Assembly (NCBI GenBank): GCA_002372325.1
Contig: DFFT01000028.1
Coordinates: 1-39,638, forward strand
Direction: 5' to 3'
DNA: 39,638 nt
From: Succinivibrionaceae bacterium UBA3769
GTDB taxonomy: Bacteria; Pseudomonadota; Gammaproteobacteria; Enterobacterales; Succinivibrionaceae
The notes beneath the pieces were generated by a model. It saw only the letters and a program-made list of their open reading frames with translations, was not told where the DNA came from and made no database searches. Position 1 is the stretch's first letter, and each line of letters begins with the position of its first letter. This document shows, one piece after another, positions 26,720 to 34,677 of the stretch. The position numbers and the translations under genes were made by a program.

Positions 26720-26912
26720 ACTTGCGCCTCCCATCTGGATATTCAAGGTATGCTTTTTTTAACTCATCGTCATATCTGGCTACAGGAAGTCCCTTTATTT
26801 TTCTGATTTCATCATCTATTCTGATAGATGCCTTAAACCGCTCTGTAAGCTCCTCGTCAGAAATTCCGCAAGTCGAATCCAATTCATTAGCCACTTCAAT
26901 AATCTCTTCCAT
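26688..26912 (-). CDS. Small protein overlapping the zeta-like kinase; antitoxin candidate
   Basis: 74 residues, acidic, predicted mostly helical: MEEIIEVANELDSTCG, then ISDEELTERFKASIRIDDEI and a C-terminal YDDELKKAYLEYPDGRRKYV. It does not look like canonical epsilon or PezA antitoxins. The start ATG 26912 has a perfect AAGGAG six bases upstream; the longer frame to 26945 has no such site. It overlaps the kinase gene, so translation is probably coupled. Role as antitoxin is inferred from size, order and overlap only. Confidence 0.7.
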   Translation of the reverse strand: MEEIIEVANELDSTCGISDEELTERFKASIRIDDEIRKIKGLPVARYDDELKKAYLEYPDGRRKYVGDTRNTTS

Positions 26913-27085
26913 GCGAAACTCCTTTTCAGTTGATCTTTCACGCATTCAAATGAAAATCTGATCTCCCCTGCCTGATCGGAAGCCACAGGCAGTTTTGCTC
27001 CTAAACAGTTCTTGAGTAAGATATAAGCAGAGACATTATGCCAAGTTTCCACTGCGGAATCACTGTCAGATTCGCCTTCCGCTCC

Positions 27086-27112
27086 AATTTTGCAGACACC
27101 GTCTGCAAAATT
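27086..27112. repeat. Perfect 12-bp-arm palindrome upstream of the TA pair
   Basis: AATTTTGCAGAC (27086-27097) and GTCTGCAAAATT (27101-27112) flank ACC. On the minus strand it lies in an open frame of uncertain coding status. Its shape (arms, 3-nt centre) matches the palindrome inside the YhcG-type gene at 8989-9019. Confidence 0.9.
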
Positions 27113-27160
27113 TAGTTTCTCTGAAAATCTCAACCTCCTTCCTAGCCGGCCACGGCAGAT

Positions 27161-27278
27161 CCCGGACATTGTCAAGCCTGAGCAATCAATACTGGCAGGA
27201 ACGGAAGTTAAAGTTCCGAGGAATAATAATTAAGAAGGAAGACGCCTCTGGCGCTTCCTGTTTAATGATTAAAGGGGC
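27161..27278. repeat. Dispersed repeat copy B (about 120 bp)
   Basis: Counterpart of copy A at 25820. The internal hairpin is kept with changed bases: GGAAG-A-CGCC / GGCG-CTTCC (27237-27258). Immediately after it is another perfect stem AAAGGGGC-TCC-GCCCCTTT (27271-27289). No protein is supported in the surrounding 27176-27609 stretch. Confidence 0.8.
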
Positions 27279-27473
27279 TCCGCCCCTTTACCCCTGAAAC
27301 TGCCTCGTAATTCAAATATCGCAGCGTGTGACCGTCTCTTAAGGCCGGAATAAGGGGGCATGCGGAAGCTTAACATATACGCCTCCGGCATGGGCAAAAC
27401 GCCGCCCCGCAGGGGAGTGTTCATTTTAGTTCGTGCTGTACCTGTACCTGAGAGCGGGGCTCGGCCCTCAGGC

Positions 27474-27501
27474 AAAAAGGCCCGGACTAACACTCCGGGC
27501 C
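27474..27501 (-). terminator. Minus-strand intrinsic terminator in the repeat region
   Basis: GGCCCGGA (27479-27486) / TCCGGGCC (27494-27501) is followed on the minus strand by CTTTTTG. It may back up the tkt terminator or insulate the accessory patch. Confidence 0.75.
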
Positions 27502-27609
27502 ATACCTAAACTGACGGCAAAAGCCCCGCCAAACCTGCTGTCAGAAGACTGAGAAATTCCCTGATCTGCTAAAACGCTTCCCAATATGTCAAACTGAATT
27601 CCCCGGAGA

Positions 27610-27638
27610 CAGAAAAGGGAGGATCTCTCCCCCCCTTT
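27610..27638 (-). terminator. Intrinsic terminator after tkt
   Basis: On the minus strand AAAGGGGGG and CCTCCCTTT pair (nine pairs with one G-T) around a 7-nt loop, followed by TCTG after a short T-run, about 57 bp after the tkt stop. Confidence 0.65.
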
Positions 27639-27694
27639 ATCATTTAAGCAGTTACTGCTCTCCGGACGCCCTGAGACGCCGGCTCAGGCAGATT

Positions 27695-29686
27695 TCAGAA
27701 CATGCTCTCTGCCAGAGCGACCGCATTTTCCACGGTAAACCCGAAGAACTTGAAGAGCTTATCAGCCGGAGCGGATTCGCCGTAGGTATCCATACCGAGC
27801 ACCTTGCCGTCAAGGCCAACATAACGGTACCAGAAGGAGGATACGCCGGCTTCAATGGCCAGTCTTCTGCGGCAGGAGGACGGGAGCACGCTCTCCCGGT
27901 ATTCCGGACTCTGGGCATCAAATACTTCGGTGCAGGGCATGGAAACCACCCGCACCTTGCGGCCGTCCTTTTCCAGCACGTCGGCAGCCTTCATGGCCAG
28001 CTCCACCTCAGAACCAGTGGCGATAATGATAAGATCCGGATCCTCTGAGCCTTCCCGGAGCACGTAGCCGCCCTTACTGATGGCATCAAGCTGCTCGGAA
28101 GTGCGCTCCATCTGGGGGAGTCCCTGTCTTGAGAACACCAGAGCGCTGGGACGATCCTGGGATTCCACGGCCATTTTCCAGCATACGGCAGACTCTACCT
28201 GATCGCAGGGTCTCCAGGTATTGAGGTTCGGGGTCAGTCTGAGGGATGACAGCTGCTCCACCGGCTGATGGGTGGGGCCGTCTTCGCCGAGACCAATGGA
28301 GTCATGGGTGAAGACGTAGATCACCGGAAGCTTCATGAGAGCGCTCATGCGCACGGCATTCTTGGCATATTCCATGAAGATAAGGAAGGTAGCACCGTAG
28401 GGAATGAAGCCGCCATGGAGATAAACGCCGTTCATGATGGCGCTCATGCCGAACTCCCGGACACCGTAATGCACGTAGTTTCCGGAAGCATCGTCAGGAG
28501 TAATGGAAACGGAGCCGGAATACTCTGTGAGGTTGCTGGGAGCCAGATCCGCAGAACCGCCCAGAAACTCGGGCAGCAGGGGCCCGAAGGCGTTCAGGGT
28601 GTTCTGACTGGCCTTTCTGGTAGCTACCTTGGCAGGATTGGCCTGAAGATCCCGGATATAGGCGGCGGACTTTTCAGCCCAGTCTGCGGGAAGCTTATGC
28701 TCAATGCGTCTTAAAAGCTCGGCGGCCAGATCCGGATATTCCTTCCGATACCCTTCAAAAAGATCATTCCAGGCCTTTTCTTTGGCAGCGCCGGCTTCCC
28801 GGGCATTCCAGGCCTGATAAATATCCTCGGGGATCTCGAAGGGCCCGTAATTCCAGCCCAGCTTCTTCTTGGCAAGTACAATTTCCTCATCGCCCAGCGG
28901 GGAGCCATGACACTTCTGGGTGCCTTCCTTGCTGGGAGAACCGAAGCCGATAATGGTCTTGCAGCAGATGATGCTGGGTTTGTCATGCTCGTTCTGAGCG
29001 TTTCTGACGGCGGCGGCAATGGCCTCAGGATCATGTCCGTTAACCTTCTGGACATGCCAGCCGTAAGCCTCAAAGCGCATGGCGGTATCCTCGGCAAACC
29101 AGCCGGAGGTCTTGCCGTCAATGGAGATGCCGTTATCGTCCCAGAAGGCAATGAGCTTGCCCAGCTTCAGGGTGCCGGCCAAAGAACAGGCCTCATGGGA
29201 AACACCCTCCATAAGACAGCCGTCCCCCATGAACACGTAGGTATAGTGATTAACCACCTCATAGCCCGGACGATTGAACTGCGCGGCAAGAACCTTTTCG
29301 GCCAGAGCCATGCCCACGGCATTGGTAATGCCCTGTCCCAGAGGGCCGGTGGTAGTCTCCACGCCGGCGGTATAGCCGTATTCCGGATGCCCGGGAGTGC
29401 GGGAATGCAGCTGTCTGAAATTCCTCAGATCCTCAAGGGAAAGATCATAGCCGGTAAGGTGCAGGAGAGAGTACAGCAGCATGGAGCCATGGCCGTTGGA
29501 AAGCACAAAGCGATCCCGGTTAAACCATTTGGGATTGGCCGGATTGTGATTAAGAAAATCGTGCCACAGCACTTCGGCAATGTCGGCCATGCCCATGGGG
29601 GCTCCCGGATGACCGGAATTTGCCTTCTGAATTGCATCCATGCTGAGAGCGCGAATCGCATTGGCCATGTCTTTCTTTGTAGCCAT
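27695..29686 (-). CDS. tkt: Transketolase
   Basis: Thiamine-diphosphate enzyme of the non-oxidative pentose phosphate pathway, moving two-carbon units between sugar phosphates. Conserved: NSGHPGAPMGMADIAEVLW (near 19-37), the TPP/Mg motif GDGCLMEGVSHEAC...WDDNGISIDG (about 155-190), GGSADLAPSN (about 385), the THDSIGLGEDGPTHQPVEQL block (about 470) and FVSR-like VFSRQGLP. At 663 residues it matches TktA/TktB length. AGGAG lies about nine bases before ATG 29686. A hairpin with a U-run sits immediately upstream in the leader. Confidence 0.96.
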   Translation of the reverse strand: MATKKDMANAIRALSMDAIQKANSGHPGAPMGMADIAEVLWHDFLNHNPANPKWFNRDRFVLSNGHGSMLLYSLLHLTGYDLSLEDLRNFRQLHSRTPGHPEYGYTAGVETTTGPLGQGITNAVGMALAEKVLAAQFNRPGYEVVNHYTYVFMGDGCLMEGVSHEACSLAGTLKLGKLIAFWDDNGISIDGKTSGWFAEDTAMRFEAYGWHVQKVNGHDPEAIAAAVRNAQNEHDKPSIICCKTIIGFGSPSKEGTQKCHGSPLGDEEIVLAKKKLGWNYGPFEIPEDIYQAWNAREAGAAKEKAWNDLFEGYRKEYPDLAAELLRRIEHKLPADWAEKSAAYIRDLQANPAKVATRKASQNTLNAFGPLLPEFLGGSADLAPSNLTEYSGSVSITPDDASGNYVHYGVREFGMSAIMNGVYLHGGFIPYGATFLIFMEYAKNAVRMSALMKLPVIYVFTHDSIGLGEDGPTHQPVEQLSSLRLTPNLNTWRPCDQVESAVCWKMAVESQDRPSALVFSRQGLPQMERTSEQLDAISKGGYVLREGSEDPDLIIIATGSEVELAMKAADVLEKDGRKVRVVSMPCTEVFDAQSPEYRESVLPSSCRRRLAIEAGVSSFWYRYVGLDGKVLGMDTYGESAPADKLFKFFGFTVENAVALAESMF

Positions 29687-29701
29687 CTCTGTTAACTCCT
29701 G

Positions 29702-29735
29702 AAAAATAAAAAGCGGCAGCCTCAGGGGCCTGCCG
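29702..29735 (-). terminator. Hairpin with T-run: end of the BMP operon and/or tkt leader element
   Basis: On the minus strand CGGCAG / CTGCCG (29714-29735) with an internal GC-rich loop is followed by CTTTTTATTTTT. Only 15 bp separate it from the tkt start, so it ends transcription from the BMP operon but any tkt transcript from 29758 must also pass it. Layout resembles the frdA leader. Confidence 0.65.
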
Positions 29736-29757
29736 GAAACATCCTGAACCGGACGCT

Positions 29758-29766
29758 ATTGTAACA
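29758..29766 (-). promoter_or_regulatory. Extended -10 candidate for tkt
   Basis: TGTTACAAT on the minus strand matches an extended -10 (TGnTAnAAT) with no clear -35. The expected leader is about 65 nt and includes the 29714-29735 hairpin. Confidence 0.45.
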
Positions 29767-29799
29767 TGATTTAAAAAAACGGTTTCATCGGTTCCGCGG

Positions 29800-31035
29800 T
29801 TACGGGATCTGGGAATACTGTTCCCCCAGCATCTCAGCCAGCCTGACCGCGCCGTCATAGTTAAATTCCTGCACTTCTTGGGATTCTGAAGATTTGCCCT
29901 CCAAAACCCCCATTTCCACAATATTCTGGTTCAGCCACAGCGGCATATCCTCCAGATACCGGTCGGAAACCGAACTGTCCGCCGGAATGATAAGACGCAT
30001 GCGATTGGAATATACCGGGCCGTAGAAAATTCTGTTAACCCCTTCCCTCATGCGGGCGATTTCGTTCCGGATCTCGATTTTGCTCTCCGCCGGGGCGTTG
30101 CTGTTGAGCTGCGTGAATTCCACCACCTTCTGCCGGTAATCAAACCAGTAATTGTGCCAGATTTTTCTCTCGCCGTTGCTGATGGCGGAGAAAAAGAACG
30201 AATATACCACGTTCATGTTGTAATTAAAGGTGGCCAGCCTGAGGTTCCTGATGGCGCCGGACTTGTCGCCGAATTCGCCGAAATACATCACCCCCGCATC
30301 TTCGGCCAGCTCGCACCACTGGCAGTTATCCAGAGAACCGTTAATAACGTCCGCGCCGGACTCCTTAATCAGCATGGCAGCCGCCTGAGTGCCCAAATTG
30401 TGATCATTGTCGATCCAGAGAAGATGCACCTTGGCAAAGGGGTTAACCCGCTGCACCCCGAGAGCGAAGGCATTTACCGAGCGATCCTTGTTGTTGTGAT
30501 TGATTTCCGAAATATACCCCACGTGTCCGGTTTTGGTCATCCGTCCCGCCAGAAGTCCCTGAAGATACTTGATTTCATAGGTGCGGGGAATGTAGTTAAT
30601 CACGTTGTTTTCCCGGGAATCTCCGTCATACATGAAAAAGGTAACCCCGGGATACGACCGAAAAAGATTTCCCAGCTCCACATCATAAACAAAGCCGTGA
30701 ATGAATATGTGAGTGAAGCCCCGGGAAACATACTCGCTTACGATCCGCCCCACGTTGTCGACCCGGGCATTTTCCACCACGGCAAGATCTATTGACGGAA
30801 AATTCCGCGCCGATTCCACAAAGCCCCGGAGATGGAGATAATTCTTTTTGTCGTTCCGGGACAGCCCCTTCTGAATCAGGAGCACCTTCTCCGAGCCGCT
30901 GTCGGAATAATAGCTCTCCCGGTAGCCGTCGCTGTGTCCCATGGAGGAGCTGTAGCCGTCAACGATAAACCAGAGTATTACGGAAAATATCGCCGCGTTC
31001 ACGCACAGGAAAAGGATGCGTCTGTCATACTTCAT
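29800..31035 (-). CDS. Membrane-anchored BMP/PnrA-type binding protein (second)
   Basis: 411 residues: an N-terminal anchor helix (about 8-25) without a lipobox, then a periplasmic domain of the basic membrane protein (BMP) family, whose known members bind purine nucleosides. Family-like pieces: FTHIFIHGFVYD, FFMYDGDSRENNVINYIPRTYEIKYLQGLLAGRM with GHVGYISEI, VNAFALGVQRVNP, HNLGTQAAAMLIKESGADVI and GVMYFGEFGD. No ABC transporter genes are nearby, so transport is unlikely; a sensory role with the upstream EAL protein is inferred. It starts by a 4-bp ATGA overlap with the preceding gene. Paralogous to that gene but strongly diverged. Confidence 0.78.
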   Translation of the reverse strand: MKYDRRILFLCVNAAIFSVILWFIVDGYSSSMGHSDGYRESYYSDSGSEKVLLIQKGLSRNDKKNYLHLRGFVESARNFPSIDLAVVENARVDNVGRIVSEYVSRGFTHIFIHGFVYDVELGNLFRSYPGVTFFMYDGDSRENNVINYIPRTYEIKYLQGLLAGRMTKTGHVGYISEINHNNKDRSVNAFALGVQRVNPFAKVHLLWIDNDHNLGTQAAAMLIKESGADVINGSLDNCQWCELAEDAGVMYFGEFGDKSGAIRNLRLATFNYNMNVVYSFFFSAISNGERKIWHNYWFDYRQKVVEFTQLNSNAPAESKIEIRNEIARMREGVNRIFYGPVYSNRMRLIIPADSSVSDRYLEDMPLWLNQNIVEMGVLEGKSSESQEVQEFNYDGAVRLAEMLGEQYSQIP

Positions 31036-32186
31036 AGCTCGTCCACTCCCTCCACGAACCAGTCCATGCTGTACATGACGTAAAGAGGATCCAGCCGGGC
31101 CCCCCGGGACAGCCGGAGTTCGCCCTTGTTGTCATAGATGGGGCCGGTAAACACGTCAAAACGGGACTGCACCATAAGATTGAAGATCTTATCCATTTCC
31201 GTCAAAGCCCGATCCGGCAGCAGCTTGTAATTAACATGGCGGATGATGGTATTCCCCGACTGAAAATCCACCCACTGGCTGCCGGACTGGAACATGCCCT
31301 CATTAACCGAGGACATGAAGTGCTTGTAGAACACCCCCCATCTCCAGGAAGCCTCGGCCAGGGAATTTTCCCGGTAGTAGTGCCCGCCGTTGTTGCCGTA
31401 GGAAATGCAGAGAATGCCTGCATGGTAGCAGAAGATATCCACATCATCAGTGTCAATGCCGTGGGTAATGGCCTGAATCCGCGGATATTTATGATAAAGC
31501 CGGCTGATGGCATCCTGAATCTTTTCATGCTCATGCCAGGTATGAGCCATCACCACATGCAGTCTGGCATCCGGTCGCACATAACGAAGTCCCATGGCAA
31601 AGGCATTCACATCCCGGTAGGTCTCGGGATTCGGTTCGGCGGCGACAAAGCCGAACTCCGACGAATCCACCGCATACCCGGCCATGATGCCGGTAATGTA
31701 TCTGATATTGTGCATCTTGCCGCTGTAGGACAGGAGATTCGGCCGCTGCTCCACCCGGTCGTCAAAAATCCCCGCAAAAAAATACTGCGGGTACTCCAGG
31801 GCCTTCTCGTTAATGCAGGCGGTGAACTCATAGCTCGGCGCCATAATAAGCCCGCCCTTGCCCCGGGTGGCCTCCACAAAGCGATCAATGTAGCTCAGGC
31901 ACTTTTCATGATTCACGCTGTCATGAATTTCAGACTGAAGACCCAGATGATTCACCGCCTCCAGAAGGCCGTCAATGTGGGCATCGGCCCAGGAGCTGTC
32001 CCCCCGGAGACCGTTAACCAGCAGCATTACCATCACCTTTTGCTTGGGAGCCAGTTCATCCTCGATAACCACCTGAGTCTTGAAATCGTAATAAAACAAA
32101 ATCAGGATGGCCAGTCCCATCACAATCAGGGACAGCATAATCGCCTGAAGCTGGTAATATGCCGCAAACTCTTTGGAGTTCTTCAC
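31032..32186 (-). CDS. Membrane-anchored BMP/PnrA-type binding protein (first)
   Basis: 384 residues with one N-terminal anchor helix (about 15-33), then a BMP-family domain: KVMVMLLVNGLRGDSSWADAH, GGLIMAPSYEF, YFFAGIFDD, YSGKMHNIRYITGIMAGYAVD with FGFVAAEP, VNAFAMGLRYVRPDARL and HAGILCISYGNN. The start is taken as GTG 32186, which overlaps the stop of the EAL gene as GTGA with AGAGGGG upstream; the longer frame from ATG 32222 would overlap by 40 bp. Both ends overlap neighbours, indicating strict cotranslation with the EAL phosphodiesterase and the second BMP protein. Ligand unknown; nucleosides are the family precedent. Confidence 0.8.
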   Translation of the reverse strand: MKNSKEFAAYYQLQAIMLSLIVMGLAILILFYYDFKTQVVIEDELAPKQKVMVMLLVNGLRGDSSWADAHIDGLLEAVNHLGLQSEIHDSVNHEKCLSYIDRFVEATRGKGGLIMAPSYEFTACINEKALEYPQYFFAGIFDDRVEQRPNLLSYSGKMHNIRYITGIMAGYAVDSSEFGFVAAEPNPETYRDVNAFAMGLRYVRPDARLHVVMAHTWHEHEKIQDAISRLYHKYPRIQAITHGIDTDDVDIFCYHAGILCISYGNNGGHYYRENSLAEASWRWGVFYKHFMSSVNEGMFQSGSQWVDFQSGNTIIRHVNYKLLPDRALTEMDKIFNLMVQSRFDVFTGPIYDNKGELRLSRGARLDPLYVMYSMDWFVEGVDEL

Positions 32187-34486
32187 GCCTTCTGCCCCTC
32201 TGTATCCTTGTCTATGAAACACTCATCCCGCGCTAAGAGATCCTCAAACTCCTGAAGCGGCATGGGCTTGGCATAATAGTAGCCCTGACAGTACTCGCAG
32301 CCCAGCCCCCGGAGGATCTCCTTCTGCTCGTAGGTCTCAATGCCCTCTACCAGGGTATGAATATTAAAGTGGTGCGCAATGGAAATAATGTCCTTGATCA
32401 GAAGCACGCTCTGGGAACGCTTCTTGCGCACATCGATGCGATCCACAAAGGACTTGTCGATTTTAATGATGTCAAAGGGCATGAGAGAAAGATTCGACAG
32501 CGAGGAGTATCCGGTGCCGAAGTCATCCATGGAAATCTTGAAGCCCAGCTTCTTGATGTCCCGGAGCACCTCCTGCACATGCTTGACATCGTCAATGGTG
32601 GCGCTTTCCGTAATCTCAATGTCGATGTAGGGCACCAAATCCTCCGCGCCCTGGATCTGCCGCTCCAGATCCGAAACCAGATTGGCGTTCATAAACTGCA
32701 CCTGAGAACAGTTCACGGATATCGGCACCTGGCGGTAGCCCTTTTCCTTCCAGGCGCGCTGATACTCCAGCACCGTTTTGAAGACAAAGTTGTCAATAAG
32801 AGCGATGGAACCGTTTCTCTCGAAAATCGGAATAAACTGATACGGGGGCCGGATGCCATCAAACTTGTAGTTCCACCTTATCAGGGCCTCAGCGCCGTAC
32901 AGCTTGTTGGTCTTAAGATCATACTTGGGCTGGAGATACACCAGAAATTCTCCCCGATCCAGAGCAGGCTGAAGCTCATGCTCGATCTGCTCGGAACGGA
33001 TGATCTCAAGACGCATGGCCCGGTCATAGACGGTAATGGTGTGACATCTGATATTGAGAGCCTTCTGGGAAATGGCAATGGCGCAGTTGTCCAGATCATA
33101 GTCCAGCCGATCCCCGCCGGTTTCGCTCATGATCTCTTCGTCAAAGACGCAGTTGGTGATGCCGGCCACAAAGTAGGCCTTGAAATCCACTCCGGGAATG
33201 GTTTCCAGATCCTTCAGAAATTCCCCGATGTAATCCCGGACATACTGAATGTCAGCATTGCGGTAGAGGATGACGAAATAGTCCTGCACCCGGGCGATAA
33301 ACACATCGGGATCGGTAACCCGCCGGAAGATCTCCGCGGAATGAAGCTCGATTCTTTCGGTCTCCTCGAAGCCGTACAGCCGGGTGATATACTGCCGGTT
33401 TACCATTTCCAGCTTCACCATGAAGAGATCCTTGCCGTCAAAGCTGCCGGCAATAAACTTGTCAAACACCTCCCGGAGCCGGGCCTTGCTGAAAAGACCG
33501 GTAACCTCATCCTGATAGGCCAGATTGTAGATTCTTTTCTGATTCTGGTTAACGGTAAACTCGTAACTCAGGAGCAGGATGAGCAAAACCAGCATGGTGG
33601 CTACCTCTACCACCAGGAACATGCCCATCACCACCCGGGGATTGTTGTTTACCACATCCACGGGAATCAGCATGGCGTAGCTCCAGCCGTCAAACTGGGT
33701 GGGGGTGATGGAAAGATAGTGCTCCGGATAGCGATCCACCTTATAGAGGTAAATCTCATTGACGTTCTGCTCGATGATGTTCTTCATCTCGGCCGGAGAG
33801 GTTTCCTGATAACGGTGACTCAGCACATTAAAGGTAAAGTACGGCAAAAGTCTCCCGTCAGTGGAATGATTGACGTACACCACATCGGAGAGATTGTAAA
33901 GCAGGTACGTCATCACCGTTCTTTCGGTTTTGATGAAGTTGTTGCCCCGGTTCAGATACTCGATAAGCTCGTCATCCGAGGAGCGAATGAACATGACGTA
34001 TTTGATGTAGTCGATGCTGTAGACGGGCACCGCAAATATTACGTCATAGCTGCCGCCGGAGGTGGAGGAGGCGATGGTGACCACCGCATTGCCCTGAAAG
34101 GCGCCGGAGATCTTCTGAAAAACGTCCCGGGAAATCATGTCCCCGTGGAGGGTAACGCCGTGGATGTCCACCACCCCCACCGTGGAAAAGCCGGTGACAT
34201 CGGTAACGCTCTGGAGAGCCCTGATAGAGCTGCTGCCGCCGATGTTCTTGCTGTCACCCAAGGTCAGCGCCACGGACTTCATGGCATCGATAATGCCGGC
34301 AAAGCTCTTGTTGATGGCTTCGGTTTCAATCAGAGACTGCCGGACGAAATTATCCTTGACGTTGCCGTACATGACCTCCCGGATTTTATTCTGAAACACC
34401 AGAGACACTGCCATAAGGATAAGCGTCATAATAACCACAATTATGACGGTCTGGCGATAGTTGCGTAAATCACTGAGGCGAAGCAT
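32183..34486 (-). CDS. Cache-GGDEF(degenerate)-EAL c-di-GMP phosphodiesterase
   Basis: 767-residue inner-membrane signalling protein. Helix 1 (about 13-31), a periplasmic Cache-like sensor (about 35-282), helix 2 (about 286-307), a GGDEF-like domain in which the GGDEF site reads RVQDYF (399-404), so no cyclase activity is expected, and a C-terminal EAL domain. The EAL active site looks complete: E533 (EALIRW), N592, E624 (EITES), D654-D655 (DDFGTGYSS), K675, E714 (VEGIET) and Q734 (QGYYYAKP). Predicted to hydrolyse c-di-GMP. The start ATG 34486 fits a TATAAT about 40 bp upstream; a TTG at 34537 would lie upstream of that promoter. First gene of a three-gene coupled operon with two BMP proteins. 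Confidence 0.9.
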   Translation of the reverse strand: MLRLSDLRNYRQTVIIVVIMTLILMAVSLVFQNKIREVMYGNVKDNFVRQSLIETEAINKSFAGIIDAMKSVALTLGDSKNIGGSSSIRALQSVTDVTGFSTVGVVDIHGVTLHGDMISRDVFQKISGAFQGNAVVTIASSTSGGSYDVIFAVPVYSIDYIKYVMFIRSSDDELIEYLNRGNNFIKTERTVMTYLLYNLSDVVYVNHSTDGRLLPYFTFNVLSHRYQETSPAEMKNIIEQNVNEIYLYKVDRYPEHYLSITPTQFDGWSYAMLIPVDVVNNNPRVVMGMFLVVEVATMLVLLILLLSYEFTVNQNQKRIYNLAYQDEVTGLFSKARLREVFDKFIAGSFDGKDLFMVKLEMVNRQYITRLYGFEETERIELHSAEIFRRVTDPDVFIARVQDYFVILYRNADIQYVRDYIGEFLKDLETIPGVDFKAYFVAGITNCVFDEEIMSETGGDRLDYDLDNCAIAISQKALNIRCHTITVYDRAMRLEIIRSEQIEHELQPALDRGEFLVYLQPKYDLKTNKLYGAEALIRWNYKFDGIRPPYQFIPIFERNGSIALIDNFVFKTVLEYQRAWKEKGYRQVPISVNCSQVQFMNANLVSDLERQIQGAEDLVPYIDIEITESATIDDVKHVQEVLRDIKKLGFKISMDDFGTGYSSLSNLSLMPFDIIKIDKSFVDRIDVRKKRSQSVLLIKDIISIAHHFNIHTLVEGIETYEQKEILRGLGCEYCQGYYYAKPMPLQEFEDLLARDECFIDKDTEGQKA

Positions 34487-34526
34487 ATAAGGCACATTCA
34501 GGAAGGAAAGACGGATCCGGAGGGAG

Positions 34527-34532
34527 ATTATA
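34527..34532 (-). promoter_or_regulatory. Candidate -10 (TATAAT) for the EAL-BMP operon
   Basis: A perfect TATAAT on the minus strand follows directly after the T-run of the upstream terminator; no good -35 is visible. The start would give a ~35-nt leader to ATG 34486. Confidence 0.45.
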
Positions 34533-34534
34533 TA

Positions 34535-34565
34535 CAAAAAACCTGAAAAATAATGTTTTTCAGGT
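34535..34565 (-). terminator. Intrinsic terminator of the tautomerase gene
   Basis: On the minus strand ACCTGAAAAA (34556-34565) pairs perfectly with TTTTTCAGGT (34541-34550) around a 5-nt loop, then TTTTTT. It lies about 110 bp after the tautomerase stop and abuts the next operon's -10. Confidence 0.85.
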
Positions 34566-34677
34566 CATGAAAAATCACAAGCTCCCCCGCCGCAGTCTGT
34601 CCGGGATCACAAAACAGGCATCGGCCGGTTCCGGCATCTCCGGCACCCGGAGAGCCGTTTTCTGTCGGAAATTACTG

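Noticed and set aside
26816..27175. Minus-strand 119-codon frame upstream of the antitoxin candidate
   Set aside because: It overlaps the antitoxin in another frame and covers the palindrome. The piece KLNFADGVCKIG is suggestive of a relic, but no family could be supported.
27269..27493. Minus-strand 74-codon frame in repeat B region
   Set aside because: It spans two hairpins and a terminator, has no ribosome site and no recognisable protein pattern.
32357..34468. Very long plus-strand open frame opposite the EAL gene
   Set aside because: Antisense shadow of a coding region, His/Gly/Val-rich and without family features.
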